Shown: in pieces, positions 19,497-29,207 of the stretch | Numbering within the stretch: the stretch's first letter is position 1 | Layout: every line of letters starts with the position of its first letter | From: Pelagibacteraceae bacterium AG-426-E17 | GTDB taxonomy: Bacteria > Pseudomonadota > Alphaproteobacteria > Pelagibacterales > Pelagibacteraceae | Assembly (NCBI GenBank): GCA_003210095.1 | Contig: QCNP01000001.1 | Span: 103,501-167,500 of the forward strand | Length of the DNA: 64,000 nucleotides | Reading direction: 5' to 3' | The notes under the pieces: generated by a model | Told to the model about the DNA's origin: nothing | The model's database searches: none | The model's input: the letters and a program-made list of their open reading frames with translations, nothing else | Program-made: the position numbers and the translations under genes

Positions 19497-20407
19497 GAAT
19501 TTACTATTTCAATTTCTAAGTCTAAAGGAATACCTGTCTTATTTTTTACCTCATTTTTTACAAAATTGATTAATTTACTCATTTCTTCATAAGTGGCATT
19601 ATTTGAGTTTATAAAAAAGTTTGAGTGGATGTTTGAAATTTTAGCATCACCAAAACTAATGTTTTGATCTACACTATCTTTTATAAGCTCCCATACTTTT
19701 TTATCTGAATACTTGTAAGGATTTTTAAAAGTACTGCCTCCTGTCTTAACGCGCATTGGTTGAGTTAAACTTTTATTTTTCTTAAGTTCATTAATTTTAT
19801 TGAGTATTTCGCATTTGTTTTTTTTGTTGCATTTAAATGAAGCGCTTAAAAATATTAAATTTTTAGGCAAATTTGTTTGTCTATAACTAAATTTAATTTT
19901 ATCTGCTTTAATAGAAAATATTTTACCATCAAAGTCAATTACCTGAACTGATTCTAGAACATCTTTAAATTCTGTGCCATAGCATCCAGAATTCATTCTT
20001 ATTCCTCCACCTATAGATCCTGGGATACATGATAAAAATTCCAAACCCCCTAAACCATTTTCGCATGCATAATCTGATACTTTTTTGTCTAATAATGAAC
20101 AGCCCGCTATTATAATATTATCATTTGAAACTGAAATTTTATTAAAATTTTTTCCAAGCTTCACAAATGCATATTTATCGATATCTTCCCCTACCAATAA
20201 ATTGGAGCCTGCTCCAATTACAAAAATTTTTTCTTTTCTATTTTTAAAAATACTTAAAAATTCTTTTAACTCTAATAATGTCTCTGGGATAAAAAAAATT
20301 TTGGCAATACCGCCTATATTCATCCATGTCAAATTTTTCATAGAATAGTTAAATTTGATTTTACCTTTTATGTTTTTTGAGAATTTATTTAAATCTTCAT
20401 CTGTCAT
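19493..20407 (-). CDS. murB: UDP-N-acetylenolpyruvoylglucosamine reductase
   Basis: This FAD enzyme reduces UDP-GlcNAc-enolpyruvate to UDP-MurNAc. FAD-binding segments include FVIGAGSNLLVGED and LSCIPGSIGGGIRMNSGCYG. The catalytic region RVKTGGSTFKNP carries the proton-donor serine. The 304-residue length fits the type II (compact) MurB. It overlaps both murC and ddl by 4 bp. Confidence 0.96.
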   Translation of the reverse strand: MTDEDLNKFSKNIKGKIKFNYSMKNLTWMNIGGIAKIFFIPETLLELKEFLSIFKNRKEKIFVIGAGSNLLVGEDIDKYAFVKLGKNFNKISVSNDNIIIAGCSLLDKKVSDYACENGLGGLEFLSCIPGSIGGGIRMNSGCYGTEFKDVLESVQVIDFDGKIFSIKADKIKFSYRQTNLPKNLIFLSASFKCNKKNKCEILNKINELKKNKSLTQPMRVKTGGSTFKNPYKYSDKKVWELIKDSVDQNISFGDAKISNIHSNFFINSNNATYEEMSKLINFVKNEVKNKTGIPLDLEIEIVNS

Positions 20408-21801
20408 TTTAAAAATTTAGGTAATTCTCTTATCCAATTTGAAATTGATCCTGCACCCATTCCAATTACTATTTCTTTGGGATTAATATTATTTTTTAAA
20501 TATTTTATAAGGCTAACTTTATTTTCAACAAGAAAAACACTAACTTTCGAATTTTTTGATATTGATTTTGCGAAATCATAATAATTAAACTTTACTTTGA
20601 TATTTTCTCCTGCTTTATAAATAGGGCATAATACAACTTTGTTTGCATTTTTAAACGCTTTCGCAAATTTATTTTTAAGTGAATTTACTCTCGAAACTCT
20701 ATGTGGCTGAAAAATACATGTAACTTTTTTATTTTTAAAACTTTTATTGACTCCATCTAAAACATTTTCAATCTCTGTTGGATGATGAGCATAATCATCG
20801 TAAAAATCAACTCCTTTGTAATTAAATATTTTATTAAATCTTCTTTCTACACCTTTGAAGTTTTTTAAACTTTTTTTTATTGAGTTTAAAGGAATCCCTA
20901 TAAAATAAGATACTGCTATTGCTGCAGCAGCATTTTTAATATTATGATCTCCTATAATTGGTATTATAAAATCATAAAGATTAATTTTTTTTTTATTAGG
21001 TAGATTTATATACAAATCAAATTTTGAGTAATTTAAATGGTATGTGATATTTTTTATACAGAAATTTGATTTTTCATTAAGACCGTATGTTAAAATATTT
21101 TTAATTTTTTTTGATTTATAAATATTATAATTATTTTTATCATCTATACATAAAAATGTTTTTCCGAAAGAAGGCACATTTAACATAAATTTGAAAAAAT
21201 ATTTTTTAAGATTATTAAATGATTTATAATAATCCATGTGTTCATGATCTATGTTTGTTATAACTGCATATGTTGGTGGTAATTTAACAAAACTTCCATC
21301 AGACTCGTCGGATTCTAATACGCACCATTCACTTTTTCCAAGTTTTGCAGAATTATCGATTGAATTGATAACACCTCCATTAATTATAGTAGGGTCTAAG
21401 TTTGCATTTGAAAAAATTGCTGCTACCAAAGAAGTGGTAGTAGTTTTTCCGTGCGAGCCAGCTATTACAATATTTTTTTTTAATGATGTAATATGTGCTA
21501 GCATATCCCCTCTTTTATAAATTGGTAAATTTTTTTTCTTAGCTTCTTTAAGCTCTACATTGTTAGGTTTTATTGCAGATGAAATTACTAAGATCGTTGC
21601 TTTTTTAATATTAGTGCTATTGTGACCATAGAAAATTTTTACATTTTTTTTTTTTATTCTTTTTATGTTTTTAGTGTAATTGATATCACTCCCTTGTATT
21701 TTAAATCCTAAACTTTTCATAATAAGAGCTAAGCCACTCATTCCAATTCCACCAATTCCTACAAAGTGTATTATTTCAGATTTACCAAGATTTATTTTCA
21801 T
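20404..21801 (-). CDS. murC: UDP-N-acetylmuramate--L-alanine ligase
   Basis: This is the first Mur ligase, adding L-Ala to UDP-MurNAc. It is 465 aa with the N-terminal Rossmann segment IHFVGIGGIGMSGLA, the P-loop AGSHGKTTTTS, NIDHEHMDYY in the central domain, and YDDYAHHPTEI in the C-terminal domain. It lies 3 bp behind murG. Confidence 0.97.
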   Translation of the reverse strand: MKINLGKSEIIHFVGIGGIGMSGLALIMKSLGFKIQGSDINYTKNIKRIKKKNVKIFYGHNSTNIKKATILVISSAIKPNNVELKEAKKKNLPIYKRGDMLAHITSLKKNIVIAGSHGKTTTTSLVAAIFSNANLDPTIINGGVINSIDNSAKLGKSEWCVLESDESDGSFVKLPPTYAVITNIDHEHMDYYKSFNNLKKYFFKFMLNVPSFGKTFLCIDDKNNYNIYKSKKIKNILTYGLNEKSNFCIKNITYHLNYSKFDLYINLPNKKKINLYDFIIPIIGDHNIKNAAAAIAVSYFIGIPLNSIKKSLKNFKGVERRFNKIFNYKGVDFYDDYAHHPTEIENVLDGVNKSFKNKKVTCIFQPHRVSRVNSLKNKFAKAFKNANKVVLCPIYKAGENIKVKFNYYDFAKSISKNSKVSVFLVENKVSLIKYLKNNINPKEIVIGMGAGSISNWIRELPKFLK

Positions 21802-21804
21802 GAA

Positions 21805-22866
21805 TTATTCTATTGTTTTTTTTAGTATTTTTAAATTATGGTCCCAAAAATTAAGCTTGTTAAATTCAATCATATTTCTTTTTTTTTCATCAATAAAATT
21901 TTTATTCTTAATCAAATTTCCCAAAAAATCATATAAAATTTCGCTATTTATTTCTTTTTCTCTTTTTAGCCAACACATATTTTTTTTAAAATAGTATTCT
22001 GCATTAAAAAATTGATGGTCGTCTTTCGCATATGGAAATGGAATTGCCAAAAATGGGACTCGTAGAAATACCAGCTCATTTATTGTAGATGCTCCCGCTC
22101 TTGTAATTGCAAAATTACAATTAATAAATATTTCGTACAAATTTTCTTTGAAAAAAAACACCTCGTGATCAATACCATGCTTTATGTAGAAATTTTTTAA
22201 ATTATTTTCGTTATCCTTGCTTGTTTGATGATAAATAAATATATCATGTTCTTTAGATAATTTCGTTAAAGCCTCATTAAATAACTCATCAAATTTCAAT
22301 GCAGCTTGGCTTCCACCTATTATTAATATGGAAAATTTTTTTCTTTTATTTACGTTATTTTTTATATTGAAAATGTCCTTTTTCATTAAAGGTCTTAATT
22401 TAACAATTTTTTGTTTTAATTTTTTTGGAAAATTTTTTATATCTTCTTCGTAAGTTAATATTTTTTCACAGTGTTTCAAAAAAAACAAATTCGATCTTCC
22501 TAAAACCTGATTAGGTTCTAACAAATAAATCTTTATATTGACAATTTTTGCTGCAATACAAACTGGTAAACTCATATAACCTCCAGTTGAAATTACGATA
22601 TTTATTTTTTTTTGTGATAAGAAAAAAATAGATTGGATTAACGAGTAAATAAAAGACCCAACAAACTGTATAATTTTAAAAAAGTTAAAATTTAACTTAG
22701 TTAAATTAATAATTTTATATTTAGAATAATAATTTTTTAAATACATTAGACCTCTTTTGTCAGTTGTAATAAAAACTTTATTATCCTTTTCCAAGTATTC
22801 ATACAAAGCGATAGCTGGTTTAACATGACCTCCGGATCCACCTGTGCTAATAACAATGTTTTTCAT
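21805..22866 (-). CDS. murG: UDP-GlcNAc:lipid I N-acetylglucosaminyltransferase
   Basis: This peripheral inner-membrane GT-B enzyme makes lipid II. It is 353 aa. The glycine-rich loop STGGSGGHVKPA (residues 7-18), a second loop ISTGGYMSLP, the donor-site segment GGSQAALKFDE and the RAGASTINEL motif are all present. It shares one base with ftsW and sits 3 bp before murC. Confidence 0.96.
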   Translation of the reverse strand: MKNIVISTGGSGGHVKPAIALYEYLEKDNKVFITTDKRGLMYLKNYYSKYKIINLTKLNFNFFKIIQFVGSFIYSLIQSIFFLSQKKINIVISTGGYMSLPVCIAAKIVNIKIYLLEPNQVLGRSNLFFLKHCEKILTYEEDIKNFPKKLKQKIVKLRPLMKKDIFNIKNNVNKRKKFSILIIGGSQAALKFDELFNEALTKLSKEHDIFIYHQTSKDNENNLKNFYIKHGIDHEVFFFKENLYEIFINCNFAITRAGASTINELVFLRVPFLAIPFPYAKDDHQFFNAEYYFKKNMCWLKREKEINSEILYDFLGNLIKNKNFIDEKKRNMIEFNKLNFWDHNLKILKKTIE

Positions 22867-23987
22867 TAATAGATTTTTCTTTTCGTAAAGTTTAAAATAA
22901 TACCTGAGAGAATTGATGTGCTCAAAATAGATGATCCGCCATAACTTAAAAATGGAAGTGTCATTCCCGTTGTTGGTAATAATCTAATATTGACACCTAC
23001 ATGTACTACTACTTGTAGTAAAATCATAAACATGGAACCAACTAAAATCAGTTTCTTACAATTATTTTCCTCCAAAGAGACTTTTTTAAAAATCCTAAAA
23101 GCTAAAGCTAAAAATATTAACATAATAAAAATTATAAAAATAATTCCAAACTCTTCTGATATAACTGATATGACATAATCTGTATGTGCTTCTGGAACTC
23201 TTGCGTTTAAAGTGCCTTCTCCAATTCCCTTCCCAAAAAAACCACCATTTATAATTGCCTCAGATGCTTTTTCTGATTGGTAATTTCCTCTAGGTGAAGC
23301 ATCTACAAACGATATTAGCCTATTTTTAATATATGAGAATTTTGGGATAAAATAAATTAGTGATATTAAGGAAGATGCAGCAACTAAGATAAAAAAATTA
23401 AATATAAAGAAATTAATTCCTGATACGAAAATTATTACTAACCAAACTAAAGATATCAAAATTGTTTGACCAATATCAGGTTGCATTATTAACAAAAATA
23501 TAATCGGAGAAATAAGTAAAAAACTTAGAAAGAAATTTAAATAATTATAGGTATTATTTTTATATGTAATAATAAATGATATTATAACAACAAAAAATGG
23601 TTTTAAAAATTCAATTGGCTGAAAACGAGGCAATAATGTTACATCCAACCACCTTTTTGAGCCTTTAACTTCTACACCAAAAAATTGGACTAAAAATAAT
23701 GATACAAAAAATATAAAAAATAAAATAAAAGATATTCTGTACAAATAACTCTCATTTATAACTGAAAAGAATAGAATTAATGTAATTCCCATGAAAATAA
23801 AAATCAAATGCCTTAAAAAAAAATAATAACTATTTGTACCTAATTTTGTAGAAGCAATTAATGATGTTGAAACTAAAGAAAAAAAAATTCCTAGAAAAAT
23901 TAAAATACCAATCAAAGTTAAAATTACCTTATCAATATTTTTCCACCAAATATAATAACTATTGCTTAAAATATTTGTTCTATTCAT
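22866..23987 (-). CDS. ftsW: Septal peptidoglycan polymerase FtsW (SEDS)
   Basis: This is a SEDS-family glycosyltransferase that polymerises lipid II at the septum with FtsI. It is 373 aa with about ten membrane helices. The FtsW/RodA signatures are PRFQPIEFLKPFFV, MQPDIGQT, the GNYQSEKASEAI loop, EAHTDYVISVISEEFG and LPTTGMTLPFLSYGGSS. It overlaps murD by 8 bp. Confidence 0.96.
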   Translation of the reverse strand: MNRTNILSNSYYIWWKNIDKVILTLIGILIFLGIFFSLVSTSLIASTKLGTNSYYFFLRHLIFIFMGITLILFFSVINESYLYRISFILFFIFFVSLFLVQFFGVEVKGSKRWLDVTLLPRFQPIEFLKPFFVVIISFIITYKNNTYNYLNFFLSFLLISPIIFLLIMQPDIGQTILISLVWLVIIFVSGINFFIFNFFILVAASSLISLIYFIPKFSYIKNRLISFVDASPRGNYQSEKASEAIINGGFFGKGIGEGTLNARVPEAHTDYVISVISEEFGIIFIIFIMLIFLALAFRIFKKVSLEENNCKKLILVGSMFMILLQVVVHVGVNIRLLPTTGMTLPFLSYGGSSILSTSILSGIILNFTKRKIY

Positions 23988-25275
23988 TTAGTAGAAGTTT
24001 CTTGGTTTGTAAGTTAAAAAAATATCCCCTTTGTTCAAAATTTTTGAATTGATCGAAAGAAGCAGCTGCTGGACTAAATAAAATTGTTTTTAATTTATTG
24101 TCTGTTTTAATATCTTTTTTAATTTTCATAAGGGCTCTTTTCAAATTTTTTAAGTAAATAAATTTAATTTTGTTTTTTAATTGATACAAAAATTTTCTTT
24201 TATCTAATCCTATTAAATATGCTCTGATATTTTTGTAATACTTTTTATTTAAGATAAACCTATCTCCTTTTTTAAATTTGCCACCTACTATCCAATATAT
24301 ATTTTTATAAGTTGATAGAAGTCCTACTGTTGATGAAAAGCTTGTAGATTTAGAGTCATTGATTATTATTAAATTTTTTCCATAATATATTATTTGTTTT
24401 CTAAATTTTAGACCTTGATATTTATTAAGCGATTTAAAAATTATTTTATCTGAAATTTTAAATTTCTTACAGATAAAGTATATAAAATGAATATTTTTGA
24501 TATTATTTTTATCTAACAAATATATGTTGTTAATTTTATCTCTAAAAAATTTTTCTTTATTAAAAACAATTCTAAATATTTTTGATTTAATCTTACTTTT
24601 TAAAATATTTTTATTTAAAATTTTATTATTTTTTTCAATAAAACATATATTTTTTTTTTCTTGGTTAATAATTAATTTAAGTTTTGCTTTTGCATATTTA
24701 TTTATATTACCATGTCTTTCCAAATGATCCGTGGTTAGATTTAAAATAGCTGCATAATCAGTCTTAAAATATTTGCTATAAAATATTTGATAAGATGAAG
24801 CCTCTATTATAAAGACTGTTTCTGGTTTAATTTTTTTTTCTTTTAATGGAGGATTGCCAATATTTCCAACTAATCTCGCATCAATTCCAATCGATCTAAA
24901 TATTTTAAATAACATGTGACAAGTTGAGGATTTTCCATTAGTTCCTGTGACTGTAATTTTAATATTTTTAGGAAATATTAAATAAAATATATCAAGTTCA
25001 GTAATTAATTTATTTATATTTTTTTTTAAGTATTTTTTTAATTTACAATTTTCAATATTAATACCAGGGCTAACGACAATATAATCATAACTATTTTTTC
25101 TTACTTTAGTAAAGCCTGGAAAAAAAACTCTATTTTTTTTATTTTTTAACGTCTCATCATCATCAAAAATTTCAACGTCATTGTTTTTTTTTAAATAGTT
25201 AAAACATGATTTTCCTGAAATTCCAAAACCATATAAAAGTATTTTTTTATTTTGAAATGCTTGATTATTAAACAT
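23980..25275 (-). CDS. murD: UDP-N-acetylmuramoylalanine--D-glutamate ligase
   Basis: This Mur ligase adds D-Glu. It is 431 aa with N-terminal LLYGFGISGKSCF, P-loop VTGTNGKSSTCHM, the LNLTTDHLERHG segment, INDSKSTSFSSTVGLL, and C-terminal LFSPAAASFDQFKNFEQRG. It is extremely Lys/Ile/Asn-rich in the central domain, in line with the base composition. It shares one base with mraY. Confidence 0.95.
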   Translation of the reverse strand: MFNNQAFQNKKILLYGFGISGKSCFNYLKKNNDVEIFDDDETLKNKKNRVFFPGFTKVRKNSYDYIVVSPGINIENCKLKKYLKKNINKLITELDIFYLIFPKNIKITVTGTNGKSSTCHMLFKIFRSIGIDARLVGNIGNPPLKEKKIKPETVFIIEASSYQIFYSKYFKTDYAAILNLTTDHLERHGNINKYAKAKLKLIINQEKKNICFIEKNNKILNKNILKSKIKSKIFRIVFNKEKFFRDKINNIYLLDKNNIKNIHFIYFICKKFKISDKIIFKSLNKYQGLKFRKQIIYYGKNLIIINDSKSTSFSSTVGLLSTYKNIYWIVGGKFKKGDRFILNKKYYKNIRAYLIGLDKRKFLYQLKNKIKFIYLKNLKRALMKIKKDIKTDNKLKTILFSPAAASFDQFKNFEQRGYFFNLQTKKLLLNE

Positions 25276-26360
25276 TATCTAAGTTTCAATGTTGCAAGTC
25301 CTATCATCGCTAATATTAAAGATATAATCCAAAATCTGATAACAACTGTAGACTCCGGCCAACCCTTTTTTTCAAAGTGGTGGTGAATTGGAGCCATCAT
25401 AAAAATTCTTTTACCTGTCAATTTAAAGGATATTACTTGGACAATTACCGAAATGGCTTCTAAAACAAAGAGCCCTCCAGTTATTGCAAGTACAATTTCA
25501 TGTTTTGTAGCAACTCCTATAGTACCTAATGATCCACCTAAAGCTAGTGATCCAGTATCCCCCATAAATATTTTTGCTGGAGGTGCATTGAACCAAAGAA
25601 AACCAATTGATGCACCTATAATTGCCCCACAAAAAACTGATATTTCACCAACGCCCTCAATATATGGAATTAACAAGTATTTTGAGAAAATAATATTTCC
25701 AGAAACGTAACTTATAAATGCAAAGCAACCAGCTACTAAAATTACTGGAACAGTAGCTAAACCATCTAATCCATCAGTTAAATTTACAGCATTTGATGAT
25801 CCAACTATTACGAACAAGTAAAATGGAATAAAAAACCAACCTAAATTAATCACAAGATTTTTGAAAAAAGGAAAGTACAAATTTGTTGTTAGTTCAGAGT
25901 CAACAAAATAATACAATATATATAGCGACATTAAACCAATCAAAATTTGTAAAATAAATTTTAATTTAGATGACAAACCTCTAGAGTTTTTATTACTTAT
26001 TTTCTTATAATCATCAAAAGCACCTAACATTCCAAATGAAAATGTTATGAATATTAATAACCAATTATATGGATTATAAAGATCAGCCCACAATATTACC
26101 CCAGCAAATAAACCTATCAATATAAGGACCCCACCCATTGTTGGTGTTCCCATTTTTTTAATTAAATGATCTTTTGGACCATCAGAACGAATAGGATTTG
26201 TAAATTTTTTTGTAGAAAAAAACTTTATAAATTTATCCCCTATTAGAAAAACAATAAGCATTGAAGTGATTATTGCCAATCCAGTTCTAACTGTTAAAAA
26301 ATTAAAAATATTTAGAAACGAATATGTTTCAGTATAATTAGTAAGAAAATTATATAGCAT
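25275..26360 (-). CDS. mraY: Phospho-MurNAc-pentapeptide translocase MraY
   Basis: This integral membrane enzyme makes lipid I from UDP-MurNAc-pentapeptide and undecaprenyl phosphate. It is 361 aa with about ten helices. Signatures are KKMGTPTMGGVLIL, the GAFDDYKK aspartate pair, NLTDGLDGLATVP, NAPPAKIFMGDTGSLALGG, and MMAPIHHHFEKKGWPE. It is 9 bp behind the murE-murF fusion. Confidence 0.97.
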   Translation of the reverse strand: MLYNFLTNYTETYSFLNIFNFLTVRTGLAIITSMLIVFLIGDKFIKFFSTKKFTNPIRSDGPKDHLIKKMGTPTMGGVLILIGLFAGVILWADLYNPYNWLLIFITFSFGMLGAFDDYKKISNKNSRGLSSKLKFILQILIGLMSLYILYYFVDSELTTNLYFPFFKNLVINLGWFFIPFYLFVIVGSSNAVNLTDGLDGLATVPVILVAGCFAFISYVSGNIIFSKYLLIPYIEGVGEISVFCGAIIGASIGFLWFNAPPAKIFMGDTGSLALGGSLGTIGVATKHEIVLAITGGLFVLEAISVIVQVISFKLTGKRIFMMAPIHHHFEKKGWPESTVVIRFWIISLILAMIGLATLKLR

Positions 26361-26369
26361 TTTTTTATG

Positions 26370-29195
26370 TTATAAATTTTGAATTATTTTATTTAAACCT
26401 GTAGAGTTAGAGCCCTTGACCATTAAATAACTATTGGTTGGCAAATCTCTATTAATCAATTTTAAAATTTCCATTTTATTTTTTAAGATTTTTCCTCTCA
26501 TTTGTGGTCTTAATTTGTTAAATGTGTGTTTTACATGATTGCCATATACATATGTCTTATTTATTTTTGATTTATTTATAAAACCAGCAATCAACTTATG
26601 AAGTTTTTTTGAATATTTACCAAGTTCTAACATATCCCCAATCAAAATAAATTTTTTGTTTTTTTCTTTAATTGATTTATCAAATTTATTTAAAGCAAAT
26701 TTAAATGAAAGAGGATTTGAATTATAGCTTTCATCAATAATGTTGATTTTTTTAGAGTTCTTTGAATATTTTTTTATTGTACCCCTAGATATAGGAATTT
26801 TAAAATCTTCAAATAATTTACTATTTAATTTATTTATATCAAAATAATTAGCTATAATACAAATTGATGCTAATATATTTTCCTTATAATTAATCAATTG
26901 CTTAGATATTAAAAATTTTTTCCTCAATCCATTTACCATTAGAAATATCAAATATTTTTCTTTATTTATTTTTTTTTGGTTTATAAAAAAAACATTAGAT
27001 TTTTTATTTTTTATACTAAAAGACATGATTTTTATATTACGTAATTTTGATTTTTCACAAAAAAATTTATAGTATTTATCATCCTTATTTAAAACTATAA
27101 TTCCTCCAGGGACAATGTTATTAATTATTTCACCTTTAGAACTAGCTATTTGATCTAAATTTTTGAAGTTTTTAATATGTGCATATGAAATATTCGTTAT
27201 TAGACCTAAGTTCGGTTTGATTAAATTAGATAAATAATTGATCTCCCCTTTTTTATCCATACCAATTTCTAGCACTGTATATTTTGTTTTTGGGGGTGTG
27301 TTAAATAAACTTAAAGGAACTCCATATTTATTATTAAATGAATTTTTTGAAAAATACGTTTTATCCAACTTATTTAAACAAAAACCTAATAGTTCTTTAA
27401 CTGACGTTTTGCCTGCAGATCCAGTAATTGCTATAGTATTAGAGTCCAGTGTTTTCCTATAATCTGAACATATGGTACTAAATATTTTAAGAGGATTACT
27501 CTGAAAAATTATTTTTGTATTGCGTGATTTAACGTTTGAAATTGCTAAATTTGCGCCATTTCGTATTGACTCAGGTGCAAATAAATTACCATTAAATTTT
27601 TTACCATTCACACCAACAAAAATTGAATTTTTTTTAGTTTTTTTTGAATTAATTGTAGCAAATTCAATATTAATATTTTTTTTTATATAATTATTTTGAA
27701 AACTTTCTTTAATTATATTTGATTTTATTGATGTTGATAAATCTTTGTTCTTTTTTTTTATCGCTTTTAAAATTTCAAATTTATCTGAAAAAATATTTTT
27801 TTTTGCATATTCTTGATAATTTTCGTGTCCTTTTCCAGCAACAATTAAAATATCACCAGATTTTAAATCTAATACTGCTTTATTAATTGCTTTAGATCTT
27901 GATGGGATTTCAAAAAAATTATTTAATTTATCTCCTTTTTTAATTTGGTTTCTAATATGTTTGGGGTCTTCTGTTCTGGGATTATCATCAGTTAAATAAA
28001 CATTGTCACAATATTTACTAGCTATGGTTCCCATTAAATTTCTTTTATATTTATCTCTATTCCCTCCACATCCAAATACTAGTGATATTTTGCTAAGTGG
28101 ATAATCTTCTTTAATATTTAATATTACAGTTTTTAGTGCATCTGGTGTGTGAGCATAATCCAATATTACTTTGGCAAAATTTTTAACTTTTCCAATTTGC
28201 TGTAGTCTGCCATTAATTGAAGAAATTTTTTCAACAGTTTTTAAAATGTTATTAATTTTAATTTTTGATAAATATGCAGCGATTATCGCATACATTAAAT
28301 TTAATATTTGTATATTTCCAATTAATGATGTTTTGAAGGTATAAATCTTTTTGTTAAAAGAAAATGTAATTTTTTTTTTATTATTAATTTTCTGTATATC
28401 AAGGATATTTACAAAAGAATTAGAGGAACCTAAATTGAATTTTTTTAACCGTTTTTTTTTTGAAATTTTATTTAATCTATTTGCATATTTTGATTTATAA
28501 TTATAAATAATATTCCCTTGTTTTTTTAAAAGATTCTCAAAAAGAATTAATTTCGAATTAATGTAATCTTTTAATGTTTTGTGATAATCCAAATGATCTC
28601 TTGTAAGATTAGTAAAAATTGCTGTATCAATGTTAATATAGTTTAGTCTACTCTGTTTCAATCCATGACTAGAGGCCTCTAAAATAATATTATTAACATT
28701 TAAGCGCTTCAACTTATTCAAGTATTCATGAGTTTTAATTGGATCAATTGATGTGTTGTATGTTTTTTTTTTAAATTTTTTTGATAAAACTCCAAGTGTA
28801 CCAATTGATGCAACAGGTATTTTATTTAAGTTCAATATTTGATAATAAAAATTGGCTATTGATGTTTTTCCGTTTGTTCCTGTAACAGCCACTATATTTT
28901 TTGGTTTTTGTTTATATAAAATACTTGCCGCATAAGATAGTGTGTCTCTAGGATTTTTACTTCTAATAAATAAAATTTTTTTTTTGTTAAATCCTTGAAA
29001 CTTTAAATTTGAAATAATTACTTTTGCGCCATTTCTAATTGCTTCATCAATATATTTAGTTCCATTAAGATCATTACCTCTAATGGCAAAAAAAATATCA
29101 TTATTTTTACATTTTTTACTATTAAAACTAATGCCTCTAAACTTAATATAATTGTATTTTTTATTTAAATTTTTAATAACTTTTCCTAAAAACAT
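26370..29195 (-). CDS. murEF: Bifunctional MurE-MurF ligase fusion
   Basis: One uninterrupted 941-codon frame covers two Mur ligases. Residues 1 to about 475 are MurE, with P-loop VTGTNGKTS (106-111 core), DHLDYHKTL, and DNPRTEDP near residue 403, the motif that selects meso-diaminopimelate. Residues about 490-941 are MurF, with IFVGVNGKKFNGN, P-loop ITGSAGKTS near residue 590, DESYNSNPLS and GDMLELG. There is no stop or internal start-signal pattern at the junction (around residue 480), so the product should be one protein that adds DAP and then D-Ala-D-Ala. Both active sites look intact. Confidence 0.94.
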   Translation of the reverse strand: MFLGKVIKNLNKKYNYIKFRGISFNSKKCKNNDIFFAIRGNDLNGTKYIDEAIRNGAKVIISNLKFQGFNKKKILFIRSKNPRDTLSYAASILYKQKPKNIVAVTGTNGKTSIANFYYQILNLNKIPVASIGTLGVLSKKFKKKTYNTSIDPIKTHEYLNKLKRLNVNNIILEASSHGLKQSRLNYINIDTAIFTNLTRDHLDYHKTLKDYINSKLILFENLLKKQGNIIYNYKSKYANRLNKISKKKRLKKFNLGSSNSFVNILDIQKINNKKKITFSFNKKIYTFKTSLIGNIQILNLMYAIIAAYLSKIKINNILKTVEKISSINGRLQQIGKVKNFAKVILDYAHTPDALKTVILNIKEDYPLSKISLVFGCGGNRDKYKRNLMGTIASKYCDNVYLTDDNPRTEDPKHIRNQIKKGDKLNNFFEIPSRSKAINKAVLDLKSGDILIVAGKGHENYQEYAKKNIFSDKFEILKAIKKKNKDLSTSIKSNIIKESFQNNYIKKNINIEFATINSKKTKKNSIFVGVNGKKFNGNLFAPESIRNGANLAISNVKSRNTKIIFQSNPLKIFSTICSDYRKTLDSNTIAITGSAGKTSVKELLGFCLNKLDKTYFSKNSFNNKYGVPLSLFNTPPKTKYTVLEIGMDKKGEINYLSNLIKPNLGLITNISYAHIKNFKNLDQIASSKGEIINNIVPGGIIVLNKDDKYYKFFCEKSKLRNIKIMSFSIKNKKSNVFFINQKKINKEKYLIFLMVNGLRKKFLISKQLINYKENILASICIIANYFDINKLNSKLFEDFKIPISRGTIKKYSKNSKKINIIDESYNSNPLSFKFALNKFDKSIKEKNKKFILIGDMLELGKYSKKLHKLIAGFINKSKINKTYVYGNHVKHTFNKLRPQMRGKILKNKMEILKLINRDLPTNSYLMVKGSNSTGLNKIIQNL

Positions 29196-29207
29196 TAATT
29201 TAAATTC

